Positions 37,160-48,035 of a stretch of 64,000 nucleotides of DNA are shown here, piece by piece. A program made the position numbers and the translations under genes. The stretch's first letter is position 1. Each line of letters begins with the position of its first letter. Origin of the DNA: Panonychus citri (taxonomy: Eukaryota; Arthropoda; Arachnida; Trombidiformes; Tetranychidae); assembly GCF_014898815.1 (NCBI RefSeq), contig NW_026515473.1, positions 806,001-870,000 of the forward strand. Direction: 5' to 3'. The notes under the pieces are model-generated. The model made no database searches. It had not been told where the DNA came from and worked only from the letters and a program-made list of their open reading frames with translations.

Positions 37160-39645
37160 TCACTTTGGGTTTTTCTTTGCTAGTAGAAATTGATCCCACA
37201 ATCCATTTTCTTTCATGAATTTAATGGCGTCGAGTGAAACTTGAGTGGATTCATCTTTAGAACTTTCTCCTTGATTATTATCATCAACACTGGATTCTTC
37301 TGGGATTTCATCGTCGATATTCTTCTGTTTCTTAGGATTTGAATCTTCTGATGTCAATGATGATTTCCTTTTTTTGGAAATTGAGATTTCTTCGTCGGTG
37401 GTTTCATCTTGGCATGTATTAGAAACAATGCTTGAACAAGCATTTTCAGTCATCGAAGATTCACCGTCAGTATTTTCTCTGTTGATTTGTTCAAGATTCA
37501 TCGAGCTTGAATCATCGGTTTTCTCAAAAACTTGATTCTTTTCAATGGAATCAATTTTAACAGAATCAACATCGGATTCTATTCTTTCAATTGTAGTTAA
37601 CGGTGTTGAAGGATTTCCATTGGGAGCTAAATTTTGCTCTGTCAATCTCTGTGTTAACGGAAGAAAACTTGCTTTTGCACTGATATTTGCAACCAAGGAA
37701 ATCGGCTCAGATTGACCATCTATTTGTTGATCAGTTTCATCCAGATTTCGCGAATCACCAACGATTTGTGAATGGTCATTGATTTCATCATTTTGGTTGA
37801 CCTCAGCTACCGAAGATGAATCGTTAACGAGAACTCCAGTTTCTGAGCCAGCGCCATCACAATCTTTCTGATCTGCATCGTATTCGAGATTCTTCAAATG
37901 ACTCTCCGAGATATTCAAAACGGATGATTCTCTTCTCTTTCTCTGTGAATGGGTTTCTAGTAACTCTGATGTACGATGGATCTGGTGTAGATGTAGATCC
38001 TGCTTTAAGATTTTTTTTTCCGCGTAGATCCTTGGGTTGTTGATTCTTCGAAGCTGGATTCTTAGAAGGTGGATTCTTAGAAGCTGAATTCTCAGATTGA
38101 ATCGCCTCTGGTTGATCATCAGATCCACTTGATAAAGATTCCAAATCATCTTCACTTTCTACTTGATTCCAATTTTCCCAAACGGTTGCCCAGCCATTAT
38201 AATTTTTCTCAAGTTTTGTTCTGAGATTACACATTGCTTTGCCGATTTGGTTCGCGAAGTGTTTTTCAGCCACAGAATCATATGATTTTTTGCCACATTT
38301 CCTCAAAATATGATCTGTAAAAACACTTATTAGAGAATCAATCTTTAAATAATTAATCTTGATCTTACCTAATAAAGCTTGTAATCTCCGTTGTCCCAAG
38401 TTACGATCTATTTTTCCTGAACATGGATTACATAGAGGAGATTCATGATTCCATAATTCAATGAGAGATCCTTTCTTGGAATTCCCTCTCAAGGTAGTAT
38501 TCAGAATCCAATGAGATGGAAAGCAGTATTTAACCACATTATTAAATAGAACGTTTGGCTCTCGTTGATGAATTTTTCTGGTCAAATGTTTGAAAGCTTT
38601 AGCATAGTGCCTCGATTTAACGGGTAGTACACCTTCAATCATCGTGATTGAACCGATTTCATGAGTCAGATCTTCTGGTATGATTCTGGTACCGGATCTA
38701 CTCTCCATTTCTGTGTTTCCCGTTTGTTTTTCAATAAGCGATCGAATGTTTGAGTGCAGTGACAACACGATTTGAGAGAACGATGATAGTATAGCAATTG
38801 TTTCTGCAGCGAATATCGAATTGAATTGATCAGCTGTGAATGATTCCGGTGGGTTTTTCAATTTCTCAACTCTTGAAACAGTTTCAGCGAGAACTTCAGA
38901 AAGCGAGGTAACAGTTTCATTCTGAGATCCAGAAGAGGCAGGAGCTAAAACTATTGATGATTGATCTGATGCAACTGATTCATCATCAGCTTGTGATGCA
39001 TCATCTTTTACTTCATCTTGTTGACTTTTCTCTCCATCTTTGGAAGCAATTTCGAATTTACGAAGACATTCAGCTTGCTTGATCAAGGACTCGAATTCAT
39101 TTAGAGAAATCGCTTTGAGAAGCTTATCCTCATTTTTGATGAGAGTGATATTTCTAATTGGCAGCCAATGGGTGATCTTAGTTGCTAGTCCAGGAGATTG
39201 TATTTTTGAAGCTTAATACTGAGCTTTTTATATGAAGAAATTAGATCCTTTGATTCATCTGTCAAAAAATAAAGAATCGTAGTTAAAGAATACAGAAATT
39301 TGTGAATTTGATTCACTTACCACCATAAGCGACGAGCATCACCGGAATACCTTTAAGTCCATCGATATGTAGATTCATCAGATTTTCTGGATGTACTTTC
39401 ATCCATTTCACAACTGTCGGAAGCTTGTCAGTTTCTAATTTGAAACCAACTGGCAGAGTTTTCTCTCCATCTTTCTTGTCTTTGATTCTGATTAAGCAGA
39501 GAATCAGTTTTTCATCATCCATGAGATCACAAAAGGTTCCTACTATTGTTTTCTGATTGAAAATATAACGAGATTTTGATGGCTGTCGAGGGGTGGACAT
39601 GATTCTAAACGTTTGACTTTTCTGTTTCCGGAAATATTTTTCCAT
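37160..39645 (-). CDS. Transposon accessory gene 1, three exons, frame-broken
   Basis: Function not recognised. Exons run 39645-39321, 39258-38369 and 38314-37160. The N-terminal part (LPVGFKLETDKLPTVVKWMK) ends at a phase-1 intron. The middle is acidic and Ser-rich, then comes a conserved block from IEGVLPVKSRHYAKAFKHL to GKIDRNLGQRRLQALL, a second phase-1 intron, and DHILRKCGKKSYDSVAEKHF. The block vaguely resembles a BEN domain. The C-terminal third is low-complexity, acidic and Ser/Asn-rich, with basic clusters (KKRKSS, RKRRE) that could be nuclear signals, and ends MKENGLWDQFLLAKK. Two frame shifts are needed: near 39203-39207 and somewhere in 37857-38155, perhaps at the T9 run 38011-38019. 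A DNA-binding accessory protein (TnpA-like) is a reasonable inference. Confidence 0.6.
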
Positions 39646-40044
39646 TCAAGTCGATTTTACTTTTAAAATGGAAAAACTCACAAAATAAAACTATTTTAAA
39701 ACAACAGAATTTGATTTAAAAGATGAAACTGATTTAAAAATGAAGTTCAACTTCCTGAAAAGATAAGTTTTATCTTTAAAATCAAGTGAAGATTATGATT
39801 GATTAGATATGGAAACTATGGTAACGGGTTAAAGAGAATAGAAAAAAAATTGTTCTATTCTTTTTGAATTTTGTTCTATTCTTTTTAATTTAGAAACGCC
39901 CCCTTTCTTCAACCACGTTGGTTTCAAAGTCAAATTTTCAATGACAAAACAATTTAATTAAATGTTTATTATATTTATGGTGATTTATTTTATTTTGTGA
40001 TTTTCTCAAAATGTTGTTTGAATTTAATTAGTTAAAAAGATAAA
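39646..40044. promoter_or_regulatory. Divergent promoter gap inside the transposon
   Basis: About 400 bp separate the starts of accessory gene 1 (-) and the transposase (+). It contains a two-copy direct repeat with a 21-bp period, TTGTTCTATTCTTTTT at 39850 and 39871. The repeat could be a regulatory site; no TATA box or factor is identified with confidence. Confidence 0.4.
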
Positions 40045-42713
40045 ATGTCAACCGAACAACGTTCAACAATCGGGTCTTCAACGAGAAACATCAACAGAAG
40101 AATAAGATCTTCTCATCTGTATCGTGAATCTCTCTACTTAGATGCCCTTCCTGAATATGAAAGTGAGGAAGTTCAGTCTAACAATTTGTCAATCGATTTT
40201 GATGATTCGGTGAATTTTGAATCAGATTCTGAAGAAGAATTCTCTAGTAGTCAACAATCTGAAATGGACGAGAAAAAACAGCCTTCTTTCAGAGAATATG
40301 GAGAAGCTGTTGTTTCTTCATGTTTAAGCTATGCTGGTTTGAATTTGAATCAAGCCGAGAAAGTGATAAATTTATTCAACAATATGAATCTAAGATTCTT
40401 TGATTCTCAGATCAAGATTCCAAGTGCGAGATATTTGTGGGACAAGAGAGCAAAAAGTAACCCGGTGAGTGTTTATCTGATTTGCGATAAAAAACATGCT
40501 CATGGACCTTTTTTCGGAGAGCCGAAAAACTATGGATACTTTGAATGTGAAGGTGAACGGATTCAAGCTGAACTGAAGAGTGAAAAATACTTTCTACATG
40601 TTTCTTTGAAAGAACAGCTGATTACACATCTTCCTTTTTTCCCTGAAAACGATTGGTTGGTTGAATCTGAAGAAGAATCGAATGTTACAGATGTAAGTAA
40701 TGGAATCTTAGCTAAGAGAGAAAAGTCTAAGATAATTACTGATACGAAGACTTTTACCTTAACCTTACATTCTGACGAGGTTCAAGCAGGAAATAGTTCT
40801 TCAATCAAAATATTCCGGTTTTATTTCCATCAATGAATTGAAACCTGTTTCCAGAAGGAAAAGTTTCTTCTTAGTTGGGTTGTATGTTGGAAAATTCAAG
40901 CCCGTTGTTGAAAGTTATCTTGGACCGATAATTGAAGAATTGAAGAGCTTGGAAGACGAGCCAATTTCGTTTCAATGGCAAAATACATCGATTCTTAAAG
41001 CTAGATTCTGTCTGATTGGACTTGTTGCTGATGCTCCAATGAGAGCTTATTTACGAGGAGTAAGACAATATAATCATCTCAATGGCTGTGACTGGTGTCT
41101 GGTCACAGCTTCGTCATCAAGTAGAGGTGCTAGAATATATCCTAATAAAACTATTTTCGAGCTGAATCCCTTGAAAAGAAAACGTGAAGATTTTTCCTCA
41201 TTTGAAGAATCAATTAGCGAAAACATAGATAATGAAACTGAAAATTTGAATCCACGTTTCAGGGGAATCCAAAAAATCTCTCCCCTTCTAAAACTCAATT
41301 CGTTCGATATTGTTGATGGTGTCACAGTAGAATCAATGCACTGTTTGATTCTAGGAATCTTAAGAAAGCTGATAATCTCTGGCTGGATGGTTAGTTCATC
41401 GAGTGATATTTTCGATTCAAATACAGTTAAATGTATGAGAAAAGACAAAGCCTTTTTCAAACGTGAGCTCTCAAGTCGCTTGATACAGATTAAAGTAACA
41501 TCCGAGTTCACTAGAAGACCAAGAGATTTAGATCAAATAAGATTCTGGAAATCAAATGAGTATGATTCTTTTCTTTCATATTATATCTTGCCAACTGCCA
41601 TTGGATTGTTGAGACCCAAAACTTTGAATCACATTCTCTGTCTCGCCCGGATTTATTATCTTTCACACTGTGGCCCAGTTAACCAATCGATCATTGAAGA
41701 GCTTAAGAACTTGATCGAAGAATTCAAGATCGGAGTTCTATCAATTTACGAAATAATTTTCTCACTTATAATCTACACATTTAAGTCATCTTCCAGATTC
41801 TCTTCTCAACCTTGGACCGAACTCGAATATCTCATCATATCCACTCGAAGATTATATGGGTGTGCTGAAAGAGAAAGTACGAAGATCATCAAATATTGCT
41901 CCATCACTAGTGCGAATTTTCATAAATGATTTCAAATATGTGGAAAATTTGAAAAATAGTGTTTCCTCTTGGAATCTTAATCGAAAAGAGAAACAAGACT
42001 TCGGATTCAGTAGATTTATCCCAACTAAATCTGATAAAGTGATTTTTATTAAGGATTCAGCTTCTTTTGAAAGGCAGCAAATTGTTGAATCGCTGAAAAC
42101 CTTTTGTGCCAATTCTGAATCAAGTGATTTTACATTTTTCAAGACTGTGTCAATCAACGGAAAGCGCTTTTCAACTCTAAAATACTCAAAGAACAAATCG
42201 AGAAGTGATTCAATTTTCAGGTCAAAGGACAAGAAATTTTACTCCATTCTTTCCATAATTGAATTCGCTGGGAGAATTCTTGCTTGGTGCAAGGAAATCC
42301 ATGCTTCTCCAGTTAAGCTCGATTTCAAGGGTTTCAGTGGCCATTATATTTTCGGTCTAGACTATCTTTTTGAAGCAAAAGTAGAAACTTCAACTAGAAC
42401 AATAGCAAGTAAAAGCCTTGTTGAGTTGACAGCTGATTCAGAAAAATGCTTTTTTATTCAAAGTTCTAAATTTTGCCATAGATACGCGAAAGATTATATT
42501 GTGATTCCTTTTCTAATCAACTATTGATTCGTCAGGTGAGTTTTTCAATTAAATTCATAAGACAAGAGATTCAATTTAATCAAGTAAAAGATTCTAATTA
42601 TTTTTTCTTTACAGAAACTGAAACAAAGTCTCTTGTTCAGATCATCATTTCCAAAAAAAGCTAAATCGTGTTTCCCCAAATCGTGTATTCTTCTTGTGTT
42701 TTTCTCGGGTTGA
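40045..42713 (+). pseudogene. CACTA/Transposase_21-type DDE transposase, frame-shifted
   Basis: Catalyses cut-and-paste of the element. Three overlapping frames (40045-40836, 40838-41929, 41856-42527) read as one family sequence. The order is family-typical: REYGEAVVSSCLSYAGL, LKEQLITHLPF, then TLHSDEVQAGNSSS (likely first catalytic Asp, codon 40774), FFLVGLYVGKFKP, VADAPMRAYLRG (second Asp), the zinc-ligand-like NHLNGCDWC, VTVESMHCLILGILRKLI, and FWKSNEYDSFLSYYILP (likely Glu). The first two frames are separated by what looks like two single-base losses within 13 bases, near 40815 and 40826. A further switch occurs near 41860. A small intron (42536-42614, GTGAGT...TTTACAG) then leads to a short last exon ending at 42713; using it needs another frame change. 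The N-terminal zinc-binding region keeps few of the usual cysteines. Confidence 0.7.
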
Positions 42714-42881
42714 TATCGGTGTTTCTACTTTCGCAACAAAATTACAGCGTTTTATTTTAATTGTGAAAACATTATTCTTCGTAATTTTCATCTAATTGTT
42801 GTGTGTGATACAATTCAAGTGTTAGATTCAATAAGATCCATAAGATTCTGTTCATTAAATAATTTGTTGGCCATTCTCAGG

Positions 42882-43397
42882 ATGAAAACAAGTAAGTAGA
42901 ATTCTCATTTTCTTTGATTAGAATATGCTTCCCAAAATTTTTGTTATGATTCCAATGATTTTGATTCATAGTATATCCTCAAATTCTAATTCTATTTAAG
43001 AAATTCTATTTAAGAAATTCTATTTAAGAAATTCTATTTGAGAAATTCTATTTGAGAAATTCTATTTGAGAAATTCTATTTCAGAAATTCTATTTAGAAA
43101 TTCTATTTAGAAATTCTATTTTCTAAACGCTTTTTTCTCTTGGTAATGATTCCGAATTTTCTCTAATCATTTTTTTGTGTTTTTTTTTAATTTTCTGATT
43201 TAGATTCTGTTAAGAAATCTGAAAAGATTCAAACAATCATGATGCAAGTAAAAGTGATTGAACATAAACAAAGGAAGTATTGGAAAACAAAAAAACGCTT
43301 TACCAGTTTTAAAATTCTTTCAATTCATGAATGTGCCAATGATAAAGAAAATGAGCTCACTTGGATCATCAGAAAGAAAGAAGAAAATTTTAGTTGA
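42882..43397 (+). CDS. Small two-exon gene at the right end of the transposon
   Basis: Not recognised. A 10-base first coding exon (ATGAAAACAA, 42882-42891) ends at GTAAGT and joins 43204 after a TTTAG acceptor; the split Asn codon is completed and the frame stays open for 67 residues (MKTNSVKKSEKIQTIMMQVK, then a Lys-rich, basic stretch and ECANDKENELTWIIRKKEEN) to TGA at 43395. An overlapping frame goes on to 43476 (EKIDDLNLNEYQFMDFSQEI), so one more frame shift may hide a longer protein. The basic N terminus and acidic C terminus would fit a small nucleic-acid-binding accessory, but that is inference. Confidence 0.4.
42979..43125. repeat. 15-bp minisatellite in the transposon
   Basis: About nine tandem copies of AATTCTATTTAAGAA, with variants TTGAGAA, TTCAGAA and TTTAGAA. 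It falls inside the intron of the small gene. Confidence 0.85.
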
Positions 43398-44073
43398 GAA
43401 AATCGATGATTTGAATCTAAATGAGTATCAATTCATGGATTTCTCACAGGAAATTCAGTCTATGGATACAAATTAAAGATAACCAGGAATCTATTAAGAA
43501 GAATCTCTAATCAATGTCTACTCTTGAAATTTAAGTGAATCTTACTCGCAAATTCTTATTACATTTTTATTATTATCTACCGAATCTGAAAATCTTGAAT
43601 CCATGATTCCTTCCGATGATTTTTCTTATTTTGTTTTCTCAAATTCCCTCAATCAAATTCTATTATCCGTTATTTCTCTCAGTAGAAACTATTTTTCATC
43701 GAATTATTATTTTGTGTATCTCTTATGAGCTGATTCTTTGTTTTAAGATTCAATGAATCTGTGAAAATTAAATTTGATTTCTTAATAGAATCACAACAAA
43801 AATCTAATTAAATATGAACATATTTTCATTTAAAGATCTAAATATCAAACACTCACAAAGAATCCTGTTTGGATTCGTAAGGTATCGGATCTCTAAGCGC
43901 TAATTACAAAATATCGACTGATTCTCGACCTTTAGATTCTCAAACTCAAATTATTTTGACTCAAATTTGAATCAAAATATCATTCAAAAATTCATAAGAT
44001 TTTTGAACCTTAGTTCGTCTACAATTTGAATCAGAATTGATTCCAAAAAGTTTCTTTTTTGTTCTCAAAATTT

Positions 44074-44089
44074 TCTTATGTTGATTGGG
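44074..44089. repeat. Right terminal inverted repeat of the 9.4-kb transposon
   Basis: TCTTATGTTGATTGGG is the complement of the left end with one mismatch and is followed by CA, the possible target duplication. Confidence 0.7.
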
Positions 44090-47000
44090 CAATAAACAAG
44101 GAATATGATGGGAAGGGCTTTAAGTTAATCTAATTTAATTAAGTCTCGATTGTCTAAATTTAAGCAAAGTAACTATTTCAATAAATGTTTCATTGTTTAC
44201 CAGTTTCAATGATATTTCTTGATTGCTGCCTTAGAATTAGTAAAGATGATGAAGATTAGAGGTAAGGGGAAGCCTTAAACAAGGAAGAGGAGTGGAATCA
44301 AAATTGAATATAATGAAGTTAAGATGATGATAAGTGAGAGTGGGAGAGATTTTTTGTTTCATTCTTATTTAAAACTCTACAACATGAAATACACTCACGA
44401 ATCACAAAGTTTCATTTGAGAAGAGGGTTCCAAGTGAAATGTCATTCGAAAATGAGTATTTTTCTTTTTTTTCATTCTAATTTATTTCCACATGAACTTT
44501 ATTTCCATGAGATTGATTGAACCAATTAACCCTTGTTTTCTTCTTTCTCCTCCCACACGATTATCTTCATCTCTCTCTCACTCACTTACTCACTATTATT
44601 CATCTCTTACCAATCCTTTCATCAGTTTCTTAATCATTCCAATTTAAGTCTAACAATTTAATCTCAATGAAATATAATCTGCCGAGTATTCATTTTACAA
44701 ATCAGATTATCTTGTAAATTAAGGGTATCTTGACCTAATCATTATGATTAAAGACAATTATCTGTATCTAGATAATTGAGAAAACATCTAAAAGTTAATC
44801 AACAAAATTGGTTAATTGTCAATTCTGTTAATTATTGAGCTTACAAAATCTCATTAGGAAGTTTTTACCCTTTGTTCACTAATTCTTTTCCATTCATTGG
44901 TCTGAATTGATTATTGAATTATTATTTTTTTTTTAACTTAATTAACTCAATTATTGATTACAAAAGATAATAACAGGAACAATTAACTCACTAAATGTAT
45001 TAATATTAATATAATCAATGCGGAAACTCATTAACTTGATAATAATACTGTTGGTACAATTTTGGATAATTAATAAGATGAAAGTAATTTTATTCTAAAT
45101 TTTTAATTATTAATAACATCAACTTTAAATCGATAAACTGTCACAATTATCATAATTACTTAGAGAAGGAAAAGAGAAATCAAAGAAAATAGATCAGAAT
45201 AAATTGTTCATCCAATAAATATGATATTTAAAGATTTGAAAGTAACATTTGAATATCATTTTCACTTGCAATCTAACAAATACATTATAAACATATCATT
45301 TACAACATTTGACAAACCAATCATGAAGATATCATGATAATGTTTCATGATACAAATAATCACCACACTACCACCACCTCTTCCTCCTAAGCTCTCACAT
45401 CCTCGATCCAAACCCTCCCATTCACTACCTACACATATCCCTCACTTATATGAAGCATTATAAGAATACACCATGAATCTGATTTTTATCCTCTCACTTC
45501 ACGAATCAGTGATAACTTTTTTTCTCTATTCAGTTTTTCATTTCTTACGATATTTCCATTGTTCATGCCAATTTGTTCACAATGGGTGAGCTTTAACAGT
45601 TCTCCTTATGTTCATCAGGTAATTATGATTAGCTACAGATTATTTTACCGTTTTCTCATTAAATATTAGCAGTTTGATTAATTTGATCAAAATATGATTA
45701 GCAGTTAACACGCAATCAGCTAAAAGATAATCACAAAACCTCAATCTCATTCATTTCCTTTCCAAATGAATCAAATATCATCATGATAATCACCAATTAC
45801 GGAAGCACAGCTACTGAAAAGGTAACATGAAACCTTTTATTCATTTGGTTTATACATTTGCAATTTTCTTAATCTTAAGTTATTGTATAAGTTTTTCTAT
45901 CCATTGATTATCCATTTCAACTTAATCGTTATTTCATTAAATGATAAAAACCAGTTCACTCACAATAAATTCATGATAATCTTTTACCTGATTCACGGTT
46001 TTATCCAATCATGTCAATAAAACTCATTGATAAGTGAAGGAAAAATGAATTGATCGTCAAACTTGAAACATTATTGATCCATGAAATTTTTTTTCCCTCT
46101 GACATTCTGTTTGATAGGAAATCCCTCCCAGCACATTCAATCTAGCCCACAGAAAAACACACCCACTCTATTATTTTAAAGATATAATCGTAATAATATA
46201 TTTTTATTACACCAAAAGATAATCATGATTTAGGAATCAAATAAACAATTTAACAATTTGAATCCATAAACTGTCATTAGATTTATTTTTTGTCTTTACT
46301 GACAAAATTATGGTCACATTAAATGTAACCCAAACTTTAACCGGACAATTTAAATCAGATCCAATTGTTTTAATCTTCTCGACGACTTTTTTTGACTTTC
46401 CAATCAGAATCAATTTTCATCATGTAACGGTAAAAATAATTCAAGTCAATTCCAATTTAAATCAAAATTCATTAAAAGTCAAAAACTGATTTTCCAGTTA
46501 TCTCATCCTCTTATCATGGTTAACATGTCAAGGTATGCAATCTACTGATATTCAACATTGAATTGCAATTCTGATTAGTAAGTCAATTAATTATTTTGAT
46601 GAAATTTTTACCAAGTAAAAAGTTGCTCAATCTTTTGGAAGTATAAATGTACAGAAAACTTCAACTTTAATAATTAAATCATCTGCTTAATTATCATTAG
46701 CTTTGGACAGTATTATATAACAGATTAAAGGTCAAGATTATTATATAATCTCATTCTAACTGTACCTTACTGATGATATATTATTATTAAAGAAAAGCCA
46801 AGAGATTCTTAATGAACTTTTTCTTTAGTGCCTTGTAAAACATTTTCATTCTGATCACTCAATTATTTCTACACTTACCTTGCATACAGTTTGAGAGAGC
46901 TATGCATTAATGATACTGCCATATTGCTTTTAGTCAAGAATAGCAGAGAGAGTGAGCGAAAGAAAGATTCGCTTGATTAATGATTAAACTTAAACTAAAA

Positions 47001-47559
47001 ATTCAATTATATAAAAATAGGCAAACCAAAAGTGAAAATTTCCACATATGGAATAATTACCTAAAAACGTTTTATGAAGCTCGTTAGGACTAGAACCCTG
47101 TCGTGTTAACAATAGTGGTACAATCAAAGAGTAAAGAAGAAGAGACCTCAGCTCTCTCAGCCTCAGTTCTTTTGCAATAGAACTCTCCTATGATTATAAA
47201 CATTAGTTATGGACATCTTTTCTGTATAGGGAATTGATCAACAAAATGAAAACACAAAGACGGCACAACCGTAAGCCACCCACGCAATTGATAATGAAAG
47301 TGCTGAACTAGCAGCGATAAAAGGTAGGAAAACAGACTAAATTTAACGAAAGGAGACTCGTCAAGTGAGATTAAAGTAAAGGATGACAGCTCCATCAAAT
47401 GTTGAAACTGATTCTAATGGTGAGTTTTAAGGATGAGCTTAGATTATTGATAGGGAAACTAGCAATAGATTATGTTCAACTCAGTTTGTCTTTAAAAAGA
47501 TGTCTTGGTTTGGGTGGCTGTATTGGTGCCGTTCGACTTTCATAGTATAAATATTAATA
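44090..47559. other. Non-coding DNA right of the 9.4-kb transposon
   Basis: About 3.5 kb of AT-rich DNA with no supportable gene, RNA or element. Probably intron or intergenic. Confidence 0.5.
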
Positions 47560-48035
47560 TACAAGGCAATTCAGCTGTCTTTACCGATGTTCTTTGCGAT
47601 TTTCTCAGCAACTAAGAGTCGTAGAGACACAAGACTTGAGTGGTATGAGTTTGAGAGATACTTGTTTGTCATATCAAAAGATCAAGGTCGTTCTACAGTT
47701 TTTCTTCGCATTTTTTAACCCTGAAAAATGAGTTAAGAGATCCTTGCTGTCACAGATCTTGAGATATTACAGTTTAATCGAATAACTGTTGAAAATCTTC
47801 TATGCAATAAATTTATCTTAACGTGCATTGCAAAGCTCATAAAAACCTCAAATCTTGTCAGTAGTGTTTCTGAATATTCTCCTTTGTTGCATTACCTTCT
47901 GATGACCTTAATACGCGTTATTTCACCGATGACCTGAAAGACCTTGATATTTTGATATGACAACGACTACGACTACGACTCTTGAATTCTGAGAAAATCG
48001 CAAAAACGTCGGTAAAATAGCTGAGTTTCCCTGTA
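47560..48035. mobile_element. Foldback MITE with TA ends
   Basis: The ends TACAAGGCAATTCAGCT (47560) and its imperfect complement ending CCCTGTA (48035) form long arms. TTTGCGATTTTCTCAG and AAGAGTCGTAG are exact in both arms. A second inner pair (TCATATCAAAAGATCAAGG against its near complement) continues the hairpin. A TA at each outer edge suggests a TA target duplication, as in Tc1/mariner-type elements. No coding capacity. Confidence 0.7.

Larger units (their letters stand above)
34690..44089. mobile_element. 9.4-kb CACTA-like DNA transposon with accessory genes
   Basis: The ends are 16-bp inverted repeats with one mismatch: CCCAATCAACAGAAGA at 34690-34705 and its complement (with one change) at 44074-44089. 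A possible 2-bp CA target duplication flanks them (34688-34689, 44090-44091). Inside, a CACTA/Transposase_21-type transposase and a small two-exon gene lie on +, and two paralogous genes lie on -, with a divergent promoter gap at 39646-40044. The element is strikingly rich in GATTC/GAATC, and TTGACTC motifs repeat near its ends (34758, 34774, 34856; related at ~43955), as expected for subterminal binding sites. The termini do not read CACTA, so the superfamily placement rests on the transposase. Several ORFs carry frame breaks, so this copy may be inactive. Confidence 0.75.

Noticed and set aside
41074..42232. ORFs of 145 and 126 residues on the - strand
   Set aside because: Antisense shadows of the transposase frames, with no family resemblance.
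42960..43130. Short regular repeats that might be a CRISPR array
   Set aside because: Directly tandem 15-bp units without spacers in a eukaryotic transposon; this is a minisatellite.
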